Below are positions 1-9,107 of a stretch of DNA of 64,000 bases, one piece after another. The notes below the pieces were generated by a model. The model did no database searches. It was not told the origin of the DNA and saw nothing but the letters and a program-made list of their open reading frames with translations. Within the stretch, counting starts at the first letter, position 1, and every line of letters starts with the position of its first letter. The position numbers and the translations under genes are program-made. This DNA is from Kiritimatiellia bacterium (GTDB lineage: Bacteria; Verrucomicrobiota; Kiritimatiellia; JAFGHX01), in assembly GCA_016929905.1 (NCBI GenBank), contig JAFGHX010000401.1:1-64000 (forward strand). Direction: 5' to 3'.

Positions 1-395
1 AGGCCGTCTCAAAACCGGGGAACAGCCCTTTCGGCCTGAGGCCGATCAGCCTTTGGCTGAACGGGCTTGACTACAAACCACTCAAACGGCGGCGCTGAGG
101 CTGCGGCGCGATAGCGACGCTAACCTCGAGCGCCTTGTTCGGCTCCCTGTTCTTGGGCCCAACGTTCAACGCTCAACGTTCAACGTCCAACGTCCAACGG
201 GAGAGACCGCTGCGCTTGCCCGGCGTTCCGCCCACGTTGAACGTTGAGTGTTGAGCGTTGAATGTTGAACGTTGGCTCCCTCCCTCGTCTGTTCCACTTC
301 GTCGTTTCCGTTGCCTGCCGAACCACCAGATGTGCCGTTTGTAGTCAACGCCGTAAGGCGTGTGGGAACGTGCGACTGGGGTTTTGAGACGGCCT
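1..395. mobile_element. Inverted-repeat-bounded insertion, heptamer element copy 1
   Basis: Bases 1-16 are a perfect inverted repeat of 380-395. A second pair, 67-78 with 337-348 (TTGACTACAAAC and its complement), is nested inside. The core carries two heptamer arrays in opposite orientation: CAACGYY-type units at about 159-203 and the inverted form at about 232-276. Related copies lie at 6215-6340 and 23150-23297. Bases 17-78 match a separate repeat at 31484-31543. No transposase is encoded, so this looks like a non-autonomous element. It interrupts the outer-membrane gene on its right. The left flank is outside the window, so no target duplication can be checked, and the element may extend further left. 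Confidence 0.6.
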
Positions 396-858
396 CTCCA
401 CCCGCGCCCGGGTGATAACCGGCCCCATCGCTCTTCTGTACCCGCAGGGCGCCGGTCCGGCTGACGGGGCCACCGGGCTCGATGCCGCGGACCCTGAACG
501 CGGCATCCTGCCAGAAGGTGTAGCCGATGCCGGCGAGCAGATAGGCGGCAATCCGTTCGGGGATCAGGGGCCGCGAACAGAGCAGGGACAGGTGGACCGG
601 CGTAGCGGGCAGCGGCGCGGTTGCGGAGATGCCGAGCCGCTCCTCTTCGGGGTGATCGGTGAAGTGGAGCAGGGCCACTTCGATGGACAGGGCCTTGCTC
701 AGCGGCACGGCAATCTGTCCGCCCCAGACCGTTTCGAGCGGCTCCGTGACCCCGCCGAGCGTCGTCCCGATTGCCGGCCCGGCGCTCCAGCGTGGCTGCG
801 CGGAAACGAGACCGGCGCTCAACAGGAGCAGGACGATGGCTGTCGGTGCCGGGCACAT
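396..858 (-). pseudogene. Outer-membrane beta-barrel protein, C-terminus lost to an insertion
   Basis: From the ATG at 858 the protein has a signal peptide (hydrophobic core about residues 6-18, likely cleavage after VSAQ). It then shows alternating short strands with G/aromatic patterning (GPAIGTTLGG, LLAGIGYTFW) typical of small OmpA/OmpW-like barrels. After about 154 residues the frame enters the inverted-repeat element at 395 and continues only as heptamer-encoded residues. A barrel of this type normally needs about 180-230 residues and a C-terminal aromatic strand, which is missing here. It is the last gene of the leftward run after the alcohol dehydrogenase. The barrel assignment is by pattern; the exact family is unknown. 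Confidence 0.55.
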
Positions 859-966
859 GAGAGAACTACCCGCTTGTTCGCGATGACTGGCCGTGGCCGG
901 TGGAGCCTGACGGGCCTGGCCCGAAAGCTGGCCCGGCGGGGCCGGGCGCGCCGGCCCCCGTACAGG

Positions 967-2007
967 TTACTCGGCCCAGGGTGTCACGAGGACCTTGAGT
1001 GCTTCGCCCTTCTCGGCCAGGGCGATACCTTCGGCGATTCGCCCGAGCGGCACGGTTCCGCTGATGTATTTTCGCGCGGAAATCTTGCCTTCGTGGATGA
1101 AGCGAAGGGCCTTTTCGTGCCCGGGCCCCGTATAGGAGAAAGCGCCCACGACGGAGATTTCGTTGTAGTGAATGGTATTGCTGTTCAGCGTGGTCATCGG
1201 GTTCTGCTTGGATACCCCGCCGAACAGCACGACACGGCCGCGCTTGCGGACCAGCTCGACGGCCTGCGCCTGGGTCTTCGCGACCGGGTTGGCGCAGATG
1301 GCGATGTCGGCTCCGAGCCCGCCGGTGAGTTTGCGCACCTGCTCGACGGGATCCTGGGCGCCGGCGTCGATGACGGCGTCGGGCCCGAACGCGGGCACGA
1401 GCTTGAGGCGCGTGAGCCCGATCATGATGATCGTGGACGCGCCCCGCGCGCGGGCCACTTCGACATGCAGGCACCCGATCGGCCCGTCGCCGATCACGGC
1501 AACGGTCTCGCCGGCCTCGACCCGGTTGTACTCCTGGCAGGCGATGACGGAGGCGGCGGGTTCGGAGAGGGTCGCCTCTTCGAACCCGAGCCCGTCGGGC
1601 ATCCGGTGCACCATGCCGCGGGCCAGCACGACGCCGGGGCCGTACACGTACTGGGCGAACCCGCCGGGCCAGTCGGTGCCGAGCATTTTGTGGTCCAGGC
1701 ACAGGTTCACCAGCCCGCGCCGGCAGTACCAGCATTCTCCGCAGCTCACGTCGGGCGCGATGGCGACGTGGTCGCCGACCTTGAAGCGGCGCACGTGCTT
1801 GCCGGCCGCCTCGACGGTGCCGGCGATCTCATGCCCCATGATCTGGCTCTTCACCCCGTGCCGCAGCCCGCCGTGAAAGTTGCGGATGTCCGACCCGCAG
1901 ATCCCGCAGGCTTCGACTCGGACCAGGATGCCGTCGTCTTCGCAGGCGGGGATCGGCACGTCCCGCACGACCATCGTCTCGATATTCTCGAAAACCGCTG
2001 CTTTCAT
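967..2007 (-). CDS. Zinc-dependent alcohol/polyol dehydrogenase (MDR family)
   Basis: 346 residues, the usual length for threonine/sorbitol dehydrogenase-like medium-chain enzymes. The N-terminal GroES-like domain has the catalytic zinc set: Cys37 in CGICGSD and His59-Glu60 in GHEIAG. The four structural zinc cysteines are at about 89, 92, 95 and 103. A Rossmann domain follows (VAVIGDGPIGC, GxGxxG-like). It should oxidise a secondary alcohol or polyol with NAD(P)+ in the cytoplasm; the substrate is not visible. It starts 25 bases after the SIS-isomerase stop on the same strand, so the two are probably co-transcribed and may act on one sugar or polyol. Confidence 0.88.
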   Translation of the reverse strand: MKAAVFENIETMVVRDVPIPACEDDGILVRVEACGICGSDIRNFHGGLRHGVKSQIMGHEIAGTVEAAGKHVRRFKVGDHVAIAPDVSCGECWYCRRGLVNLCLDHKMLGTDWPGGFAQYVYGPGVVLARGMVHRMPDGLGFEEATLSEPAASVIACQEYNRVEAGETVAVIGDGPIGCLHVEVARARGASTIIMIGLTRLKLVPAFGPDAVIDAGAQDPVEQVRKLTGGLGADIAICANPVAKTQAQAVELVRKRGRVVLFGGVSKQNPMTTLNSNTIHYNEISVVGAFSYTGPGHEKALRFIHEGKISARKYISGTVPLGRIAEGIALAEKGEALKVLVTPWAE

Positions 2008-2032
2008 CGGACTCCCGTTTCCGGATTCCGGC

Positions 2033-2641
2033 TCAGGCCTTGCCCGTGACGAGCCGTTCCCCGACGGCCCCGCCGGGATGGATCAGCTTGAACTGGTCCC
2101 GCGAGTAGCCGGTATGGACCATCAGCGCGATGGCCACCGCGTCGAACGCGGCGATGACGGCCATGGTGCTGGCCGTTGCCAGCATGTTGAACTCGTCGGG
2201 TTCCTTGTCGACCTTCACGTTCAGGACGATATCGCTTGCCTGCGCGAGCGTGGATTTCCCGTTTTCGGTCACGCCCACCAGCTTCGCGCCCTTTGCCCGG
2301 ACAGCGGGCAGGATCTTGACGATCTCCTCGGTGCCGCCGCCCTTGGAGATGGCGATCACCACATCGCCCTTCCGGACGACGCCGAGCCCGCCGTGCACGC
2401 CGTCGGCCGGGGAGAGGAACGTGGCGGGAATCTCGACACAGGAGAGGGAGTGCGCGATCTTCCTGGCCGCGGCCCCGGAGGTCCCAACGCCGGTGGTGAA
2501 GACTTTGCCGCGGCACGCGGCCAACAGCCGCACGACGGCGGTGATCGCGTCGGGATCGATGGACGCGCACAGCCGGGCCACGCAGTCTGCTTCCACGCGC
2601 CAGACCTGCTGCATGCGGTCCCACATCTGTTTCTTGGTCAT
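2033..2641 (-). CDS. SIS-domain sugar-phosphate isomerase (KdsD/GutQ-like, no CBS domains)
   Basis: 202 residues from the ATG at 2641 (MTKKQMWDRM). Upstream in-frame codons run through a repeat and are unlikely to be translated. It shows the SIS fold: VFTTGVGTSG near residue 45, a serine-rich sugar-phosphate loop, DVVIAISKGGGTEEI, and a C-terminal FKLIHPGGAVGERL like the end of the SIS domain in arabinose-5-phosphate isomerases. KdsD/GutQ proteins add two CBS domains (about 320 residues); this one stops at the SIS domain. A ketose/aldose phosphate isomerase role is likely. Whether it makes arabinose 5-phosphate for Kdo is uncertain. Confidence 0.75.
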   Translation of the reverse strand: MTKKQMWDRMQQVWRVEADCVARLCASIDPDAITAVVRLLAACRGKVFTTGVGTSGAAARKIAHSLSCVEIPATFLSPADGVHGGLGVVRKGDVVIAISKGGGTEEIVKILPAVRAKGAKLVGVTENGKSTLAQASDIVLNVKVDKEPDEFNMLATASTMAVIAAFDAVAIALMVHTGYSRDQFKLIHPGGAVGERLVTGKA

Positions 2642-2673
2642 AGTCCCCGCAACTGAAAGGCCGTTGCCGAGTT

Positions 2674-2777
2674 CCGGATGCCGGATGCCGGATACCGGAT
2701 GCCGGCTCCGCCGCATCTGCCGCCTCGGCAATCCCGCACCGGGGATCCGGCATCCGGCGGCTGGCCTCCGGCATCCG
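2674..2777. repeat. Inverted pair of CCGGATG heptamer arrays
   Basis: Four units of CCGGATG/A run from 2674 to 2701. About 45 bases later the complementary units (CATCCGG) appear between about 2745 and 2777, so the region can fold on itself. The array-spacer-inverted-array layout is the same as in the 159-276 element although the heptamer sequence is unrelated. It fills the gap between tyrS and the SIS gene. Confidence 0.6.
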
Positions 2778-2780
2778 CGC

Positions 2781-4004
2781 TCACGACTGGATCCTGGCGA
2801 AGCCGCGTTTGCCGACCTGCAGGACGGTGCCGTCCGGCACGTCGAGTTCGGCCTCGACATCGGTAATTCTCGATTCGCCGAGCTTGACCGCGCCCTGCTG
2901 GATCAGGCGCCTGGCCGCGCCGTTGCTGGGGGCGAGGCCGGCCTTGACGATGAGGGCGACGATCCAGAGCCGGCCGTCATGGCGTTCGCCGGCCGGGATG
3001 CTGACCGCGGGGATATCGCTTGGCGCCTCATGCCGGGCGAAGACCCGCTTGAACTCTTCGGAGGCGGTGCGTGCGGTTTCCGCGTCGTGGAACCGCTCGA
3101 CGATGCGGCGGGCGAGCTCGTCCTTGACATCGCGCGGGCTGCGTGCCCCGCTGTCACAGGCGGCGCGCAGCCCCTCCAACTCCGCCTCGGGCGCGCAGAG
3201 CACCAGTGAGTAGTAGCGCCACATGAGTTCGTCGCTGATCGACATTGTCTTGCCGAACATGTCGTTGGCCGCTTCGTTGATGCCGATATAGTTGCCCAGG
3301 CTCTTGCTCATCTTCTTGACGCCGTCGAGCCCCTCGATCAGCGGCAGGGTCAGCACCACCTGCGGGTCCTGCCCGCTGGCGCGCTGCAGGTCGCGGCCGA
3401 CGAGCAGGTTGAATATCTGGTCGGTCCCCCCGATTTCGACATCCGCCTCGATCCGGACGGAGTCGTAGGCCTGGATGATGGGGTACATGAACTCGACGAG
3501 GGAAATGGGGTGGTTATGCTTCATGCGCATGGCGAAATCCTCGCGTGCCAGCATCTGGGAGACGGTGAACTGGGCGGTCAGCTTGAGCACGTCGGGGAAG
3601 GAGAGCGGCGAACACCATTCGGAATTGAGACGCGTCTCCGTCCGGGCCGGGTTCAGCACCTTGAACACCTGTTCCTGGTAGGTCTTGGCGTTGGCTTCGA
3701 TTTCCGCGCGGCTGAGCGGTTTGCGTGTTTCGGAGCGGCCCGACGGGTCTCCGATCATGCCGGTGAAATCGCCGATGATGAACACGACGATGTGCCCGAG
3801 ATCCTGGAATTCACGCAGCTTGTTCAACCCCACGACGTGGCCGAGGTGGATATCGGGGGCGGAGGGGTCGGCGCCGTACTTCACGCGCAGGGGCCGGTTC
3901 TCGGCAAGCGCCTTCTCGAGTTTGCGGGCCAGTTCCTCGCGTGAGACGAGATCGATTGTGCGCGCGGCAATGATATCGAGCTGGCGCTGGATTTCCTGTT
4001 TCAT
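2781..4004 (-). CDS. tyrS: Tyrosyl-tRNA synthetase
   Basis: 407 residues from the ATG at 4004 (MKQEIQRQLD); the longer upstream frame has no family character. It charges tRNA-Tyr in the cytoplasm. The class I signatures are present: HLGH in the DIHLGHVVGLNKL stretch near residue 50 and KMSKSLGNY near 230. The C-terminal 60 residues are an S4 RNA-binding domain (AARRLIQQGAVKLG). The length and the KMSKS context fit the TyrZ-like subgroup (about 400-420 residues). It lies 159 bases after rpsA, with a possible terminator between them. Confidence 0.95.
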   Translation of the reverse strand: MKQEIQRQLDIIAARTIDLVSREELARKLEKALAENRPLRVKYGADPSAPDIHLGHVVGLNKLREFQDLGHIVVFIIGDFTGMIGDPSGRSETRKPLSRAEIEANAKTYQEQVFKVLNPARTETRLNSEWCSPLSFPDVLKLTAQFTVSQMLAREDFAMRMKHNHPISLVEFMYPIIQAYDSVRIEADVEIGGTDQIFNLLVGRDLQRASGQDPQVVLTLPLIEGLDGVKKMSKSLGNYIGINEAANDMFGKTMSISDELMWRYYSLVLCAPEAELEGLRAACDSGARSPRDVKDELARRIVERFHDAETARTASEEFKRVFARHEAPSDIPAVSIPAGERHDGRLWIVALIVKAGLAPSNGAARRLIQQGAVKLGESRITDVEAELDVPDGTVLQVGKRGFARIQS

Positions 4005-4065
4005 GGTTGTGCGGCAAAAAGCTGAAGTTTCGACATATCCGCAGCCGCCGTGGGGCGGGGGCCGC

Positions 4066-4131
4066 AAACAAAAGGCGCCCGCGTCTCCCGTCCACGGCCG
4101 CGTACCCGCGCCGGGGAGCACTCAGGCGCCT
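4066..4131 (-). terminator. Possible intrinsic terminator after rpsA
   Basis: Read leftwards, AGGCGCC (4131-4125) can pair with GGCGCCT (4079-4073), with an inner CTCCC/GGGAG pairing, followed by a T-rich TTTTGTTT run. The loop is long, so the call is moderate. It would separate rpsA from tyrS. Confidence 0.4.
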
Positions 4132-4163
4132 GTTCCTCACACAGACTCCGGGCCAGCCGGAAC

Positions 4164-5954
4164 TCAGTTCTTCTCGTCGTCGGACCGGTCGTCCTTGCGC
4201 TTGCTCTGGCCGGGCCGCCATTCCTCGCCCGCCGCGGAGTCCATGGCGCTGTCGAACGCGCCGGCCAGGTCCACGAGGTCCTCGCCCGGCCTGAGCCCTT
4301 CGAGCATCTCCTCCTTCAGGACGAACTCTTCCTCAGGCATCTGCGCGGCCTTGATACTCAGCCCGATCCGGCGCTCGCCGGGGTCGATCCGCACGATGCG
4401 CGCCTCGATTTCCTCGCCGACCTTCAACGCATCGCGCACCTTTTCGACGCGCTGCTCGCTGATCTGGGAGATGTGGACCAGGCATTCGATCCCCTCTTCA
4501 ATCTCCACGAACGCGCCGAACGGCGCGAGTTTTGTGACCCGGCCGTGCACAAGCTGGCCGACCTTGTAGCGGTCGGTGATCGTCTGCCAGGGATCGTCCT
4601 GCAACTGCTTGAGCCCGAGGCTGATGCGTTGGTTCTCGGGGTCGACCTCCAGTACGACGGCGTCGATCGTATCGTTCTTCCTGAGAATCTCCGACGGGTG
4701 GTTCACTTTGCGGGTCCAGGACATGTCCGAGACGTGGATCATGCCGTCAATACCCTCCGGCAGCTCCACAAAGGCGCCGTACGAGGTGAAGTTGCGGACC
4801 CGACCCGTGATCCGGGAGCCGGACGGATAGCGCGACTGAACGAGTTCCCAGGGGTTCGCCTCGGTCTGGCGCATGCCGAGCGCAATCTTCTGCTCCTCCT
4901 TGTTCAGGTTGAGCACGACCACGTCGACCATTTCGCCCACGCTCAAAACATCCGATGCGCGCACGATCCGGCGTGTCCAGGAGATTTCCGAGACGTGGAC
5001 CAGCCCCTCGACGCCCTCCTCCAGCTCGACAAACGCGCCGTAGGGCACCAGATTCACCACTTTGCCCTGCAGCCGGGAGCCGACCGGGTACTTCTGGTCG
5101 ATATCGTCCCAGGGATTGGCCGTCTTCTGCTTCAGCCCGAGCGACACGCGCTCCTTTTCGGTGTCCACGTCCAGGATCATGACCTCCAGATCCTGCCCCA
5201 CCGATACGATCTCCGACGGATGCCCGATCCGGCCCCAACTCATGTCGGTGATATGCAGCAGACCGTCCAGCCCGTCCAGATCGACGAATGCGCCGAAATC
5301 CGTGATATTCTTGACCATGCCTTTTCGGAGCTGACCGGGCGCGATCTCGGCCAGAAGCTGCCGCTTTCTGTCGCGGCGGCGCTCTTCGATCAGTTCCCGG
5401 CGCGAAAGCACGATGTTCCGGCGGTCCTGGTTGATCTTGAGGATCTTGAATTCAAAATTCTTGCCCAGGTAATTGTCCAGGTCGTGGACCGGCACGACAT
5501 CCACCTGGGAACCGGGCAGGAACGCGTTTACCCCGTTGACATCGACGATCAGGCCGCCCTTGACCCGCCCTTTGATGATGCCTTCGATAATACTGCCTTC
5601 CGCGCAGGCGGAGAGCACGTTGTCCCACATCAGCTTCTGTTCGGCCTTCGTCTTGCTCAGAACGACCATTCCGTCGTCGTTCTCGATCTGTTCGAGCAGC
5701 ACGTCGAACATGTCGCCCGTCTGCACGATCGACAGATCCCTGAACTCTTCGCCCGGAATCACGCCTTCGGACTTATAGCCGATATCGACCAGGACCTCAT
5801 TGTTGCGCACCTCGAGCACTTTGCCCTGTACGATGGACCCCTCAACGAAGTTCTTGAGCGTCTCTTCGTACATGGCCGCCATCGTGGCGTGCTGGTCCCC
5901 TTCGAATTCTCTGACGTCGAATTGTACTTGTCGTTTTTGTTTTTGTTGTGACAT
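4164..5954 (-). CDS. rpsA: 30S ribosomal protein S1
   Basis: 596 residues with six consecutive S1/OB-fold RNA-binding repeats of about 85 residues. The last four carry the typical GAFV(D/E)L...GL(L/V)HIS(D/E) pattern (FGAFVDLDGLDGLLHITDMS, YGAFVELEEGVEGLVHVSEI and others). S1 captures mRNA on the small subunit. Length and domain count match a full S1. The start at 5954 is set by a strong Shine-Dalgarno (GGAGGG) about 11 bases upstream and by the promoter at 5984-6012. The acidic C-terminus (DDRSDDEKN) is unstructured. Confidence 0.97.
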   Translation of the reverse strand: MSQQKQKRQVQFDVREFEGDQHATMAAMYEETLKNFVEGSIVQGKVLEVRNNEVLVDIGYKSEGVIPGEEFRDLSIVQTGDMFDVLLEQIENDDGMVVLSKTKAEQKLMWDNVLSACAEGSIIEGIIKGRVKGGLIVDVNGVNAFLPGSQVDVVPVHDLDNYLGKNFEFKILKINQDRRNIVLSRRELIEERRRDRKRQLLAEIAPGQLRKGMVKNITDFGAFVDLDGLDGLLHITDMSWGRIGHPSEIVSVGQDLEVMILDVDTEKERVSLGLKQKTANPWDDIDQKYPVGSRLQGKVVNLVPYGAFVELEEGVEGLVHVSEISWTRRIVRASDVLSVGEMVDVVVLNLNKEEQKIALGMRQTEANPWELVQSRYPSGSRITGRVRNFTSYGAFVELPEGIDGMIHVSDMSWTRKVNHPSEILRKNDTIDAVVLEVDPENQRISLGLKQLQDDPWQTITDRYKVGQLVHGRVTKLAPFGAFVEIEEGIECLVHISQISEQRVEKVRDALKVGEEIEARIVRIDPGERRIGLSIKAAQMPEEEFVLKEEMLEGLRPGEDLVDLAGAFDSAMDSAAGEEWRPGQSKRKDDRSDDEKN

Positions 5955-5983
5955 GAACGGAATTTCCCTCCAAAAAGGCTAGA

Positions 5984-6012
5984 AAATTAGCACGGAACCC
6001 ACGGTGAAGCAA
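5984..6012 (-). promoter_or_regulatory. Sigma-70-type promoter of rpsA
   Basis: On the minus strand: -35 TTGCTT (6012-6007), a 17-base spacer and -10 TAATTT (5989-5984). The transcript would have a short leader of about 25 bases before the start at 5954. Confidence 0.6.
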
Positions 6013-6566
<554 letters not shown>

Positions 6567-6567
<1 letters not shown>

Positions 6568-7202
6568 CACATCAGACCGAGCATCCTATGGAGTTGGAGC
6601 TGGAAGCGGACCGGGAGCCGGTCGTCGAGCAGCCAGCCGGCCAACTTGCCGGGGTCCAATTGCCCGGCCGCGGGGCTGAACAGCACGGTCTGGCAGCGGT
6701 CGGCGAGTTGGTATTGGCGCAGAATGCCGCATGCCCAATCATAGTCGGTCCTGTCACACAGGACGAATTTCACCTGGTCATACGGGCGGAGCCGCTCGAG
6801 GTTTGCCCAGGCCATGGCGTCGCTGTGGCCGCTACCGGGGCATTTGAGGTCCATGACGATGACGATTTCGGGCGGTACGCAGGCGATATCCATGCTGCCG
6901 TTGGTTTCCAGCAGTACGGGCCGCTGCGTCGCCTCGTGCAGGGCGGCCAGCAGGGCCGGCGTGGCGGGCTGCAGCAGGGGTTCCCCGCCCGTTACCTCGG
7001 CAATTGGGGCTGCACTGTCACGGCACGCTTGGACGAGTTCGGGAATCCGGCGCGGGGTACCGGTCTGGCGGGCCTGGGGCGTGTCGCAGTAGGTGCAGCG
7101 CAGGTTGCAGCCCGCCAGGCGGATGAAGAAGCAGGGCAGGCCCGCATAGCTCGATTCGCCCTGGATGGACGTGAAGGTTTCGGCGACCTGGACGGTATCC
7201 AT
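6567..7202 (-). CDS. queE: 7-carboxy-7-deazaguanine synthase
   Basis: 211 residues. A radical-SAM enzyme that converts 6-carboxytetrahydropterin to 7-carboxy-7-deazaguanine in the queuosine (preQ0) pathway. The iron-sulphur motif CNLRCTYC (Cx3CxxC) is near residue 33, preceded by the substrate loop TSIQGESSYAG; EVTGGEPLLQ follows near 75. The ATG at 7202 overlaps the queD stop (TAATG), so the two are translationally coupled; an ATG 12 bases upstream is less likely. The C-terminus ends directly against a heptamer array. Confidence 0.93.
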
Positions 7203-7573
7203 TACTCCTCCCAATAGGAGGCGCCGGTATCGGTCATTTCGCTGACGCGGACCCGATGGACTCTGCAGCGGGCGTTGTTCAGGGCTGCGCCGAGCACGGA
7301 GTAGAGATGCCGAGCCAGGTTCTCGGAGGTCGGATTCGCACCGGCCAGTCCGGGCAGCTCGTTCAGGTCGGTATGATCGAGCGCGGCCAATGCCTCGCGG
7401 GTGGCGTGTTTGATCCCGCGGAAATCGGTCAGGAATCCGATTTCATTCACGTATTCGCCGCGCAGGAAGACCTCGACCTCCCAATTGTGGCCGTGCAGCC
7501 GGGCGCAGTCTCCGGCATAACCTTGCAGGCGATGGGCGGCCGAGAAATGGGTTTTGACGCTGATTTCGTACAT
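7202..7573 (-). CDS. queD: 6-carboxy-5,6,7,8-tetrahydropterin synthase
   Basis: 123 residues from the ATG at 7573 (MYEISVKTHFSAAHRL), typical for QueD. It makes the substrate of QueE from dihydroneopterin triphosphate. The zinc histidines are in FSAAHRL and in the RLHGHNWEVEV motif, and DHTDLNEL is the conserved later segment. It is followed with a one-base overlap by queE. queC and queF are not in the window. The longer upstream frame is a shadow of the acetyltransferase gene. Confidence 0.93.
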   Translation of the reverse strand: MYEISVKTHFSAAHRLQGYAGDCARLHGHNWEVEVFLRGEYVNEIGFLTDFRGIKHATREALAALDHTDLNELPGLAGANPTSENLARHLYSVLGAALNNARCRVHRVRVSEMTDTGASYWEE

Positions 7574-7641
7574 GGCAGAAGTGTCGAGTGCCGGGCAGAG
7601 GCTGTCAAGCGGGAATCGCGGCTGTGCGTTCACCGGTACGG

Positions 7642-8136
7642 TCAGGACGAGGCCGCGCCCTTTTCGGGCGGCGCCGGCGTGACGCGTGCGTGCATCACGC
7701 TGACGCGCCGGCCGTGAAAGAGGCAATTCTCCAGCACAGCCCAACCGAGCCTGATGTAGAAACGCTGCGCGTCGGGGGTAAACAGGTACAAGTCGCCGAA
7801 CCGCAGCCGGGCCGCTTTTTCCATGGCGAGCCGCACGAGCGCCGTTCCGAGCCCCTTGCCCCTGTGCTCCGCAGCCACGTACACGCTGCTGAGCCAGGGC
7901 GAGAGGTGCATGCGCGATGACATATCGTATTGCTTCAAGGAGACGGTCCCGAGGATTTCGCCCCCTTCCATGAAGACGAAGGCCAGCGGCAGGCGCGCAT
8001 AATTGCAGCGCCGGCGCACGGCAACGTGCATGTCGGCGAGCGATCTGCCGGGGCTGAAGCATCCCCATTCCTCGTGGAACCACTTCGCGAGGGTGGGAAT
8101 GCACTCAGGACAATCAGCCAGATACAGGGTTTTCAT
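7642..8136 (-). CDS. GNAT-family N-acetyltransferase
   Basis: 164 residues with one GNAT fold. The acetyl-CoA loop is VAAEHRGKGLGTALV near residue 95 (the R/Q-x-x-G-x-G/A motif), followed by LYLFTPDAQRFYIRLGWAV, the usual beta5-alpha4 region. The acceptor substrate cannot be read from the sequence. It lies 68 bases upstream of queD on the same strand and may share a transcript with it; a functional link is not evident. Confidence 0.82.
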   Translation of the reverse strand: MKTLYLADCPECIPTLAKWFHEEWGCFSPGRSLADMHVAVRRRCNYARLPLAFVFMEGGEILGTVSLKQYDMSSRMHLSPWLSSVYVAAEHRGKGLGTALVRLAMEKAARLRFGDLYLFTPDAQRFYIRLGWAVLENCLFHGRRVSVMHARVTPAPPEKGAASS

Positions 8137-8145
8137 ATACGGAAC

Positions 8146-8393
8146 TCACTCGAACCAGACGGGGCTCGAGAAGGCCAGATGGTTGTCTTGCTGCGTCACG
8201 CGTACGTACCAGTTGTCCGGTGGTGGTGCACGGAGGGGCGCGACATCCCGAGCGTCGCCGGGAAGTCGAAGACGATCCGGCTCGGCCCGCGGGGGTAGCC
8301 CTTGCCGATCGCGAGCGTGACGACGAACTCCGCGCTGTCGCCGGCAACGATCGATTTGGGTGTGAGTGTCGCTTTCTTGAATATCCTTGGCAC
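8146..8393 (-). pseudogene. DUF3604 remnant: N- and C-termini joined, middle deleted
   Basis: From the ATG at 8393, about 55 residues resemble the start of DUF3604 proteins (KATLTPKSIVAGDSAEF, SRIVFDFPATLGMSRPS). In a different frame, the last 25 residues (NWYVRVTQQDNHLAFSSPVW) resemble their extreme C-terminus. DUF3604 proteins are normally 600 residues or more, so most of the gene is gone and the junction near 8220 is out of frame. The family match is from memory of the family ends, not from an alignment. Confidence 0.55.
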
Positions 8394-8411
8394 CTTGCCC
8401 CCCCCTTGCGG

Positions 8412-8508
8412 AATGGTCGATGGTCAATGGTCAATGGTCAATGGTCAATGGTCAATGGTCGATGGTCGATGGTCGATGGTCAATAGTCAATAGTCAATAG
8501 TCAATAGT
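8412..8508. repeat. TGGTCAA heptamer tandem array
   Basis: About 13 units of a 7-base repeat drift along the array: TGGTCAA, then TGGTCGA, then TAGTCAA. It lies between the two internally deleted pseudogenes and overlaps the 3' end of the second one. I found no inverted partner nearby. Confidence 0.8.
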
Positions 8509-8945
8509 TCCAGCCCTGAACAGGTATCGATCGAAGACCCGATCCGGGAGCCGGGCGGCCAGGCGCGCCAGCAGCAGGACGCAGAGCAGGGAGAAGACGA
8601 TTCGAGCGAGCAGGACCCCGGAGATATTCGCCCCGAGTGCGAGCACGAGCAGGGTATCTTCGATGAGGCTGTGGGCAAGGCTCATCAGGGCAAGGGATGA
8701 GACGATATCGTGCCTCGCGAGCCGGCCGGACTTGGCTTCGGCGATGATCAACGCGCCGCCGTAGGTGAGGCCGAGCGTCATGCCGATAATGGTGATCGTG
8801 GCGGCCTCCTTTCCGCGAGGATCTTCGTGAGGATGATCAGGGGCACGAGCACTTTGAACAGGTCGAGACTGATCTGCGCCGCCTGCCGGATCAACCGGCC
8901 GGCTGCCGGGTACAGGCGCCTGTTCGGATCAAAAAAGGCTGGCAT
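8494..8945 (-). pseudogene. Nucleoside-recognition (Gate) membrane protein, internal deletion and frameshift
   Basis: The N-terminal part starts at the ATG at 8945 (MPAFFDPNRR) and keeps one amphipathic/membrane segment, ISLDLFKVLVPLIILTKILAE. The C-terminal part in another frame has ITIIGMTLGLTYGGALI, HSLIEDTLLVLALG and a final membrane helix, as at the end of two-domain Gate proteins. Those are about 300-330 residues; here roughly half is missing between ILAE and ITIIG near 8800, and the frame shifts. The last codons are supplied by the heptamer array. The product should be non-functional. Confidence 0.55.
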
Positions 8946-9107
8946 AATCCGGACCGTCCCCCTACCATGTGGAACCTGCGCGCGCGGCGGGCGCAATCGG
9001 GCCTGCGAAACCGGGCGGGGTGAAAGGGCCTCGCGTTCGGTGTCCCGCCCCGCAGGAGAGCAAGCTTATCGGAAGCCCGGTACGTGTGGAAGGAGAAACC
9101 GGAACCC

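Noticed and set aside
4050..5951. A 633-codon plus-strand open frame opposite rpsA
   Set aside because: It mirrors the codons of a complete S1 gene and has no domain pattern or ribosome site; at this GC content the opposite strand is commonly open.
8412..8508. CRISPR-like array
   Set aside because: The unit is 7 bases with no unique spacers, and no cas genes are present.
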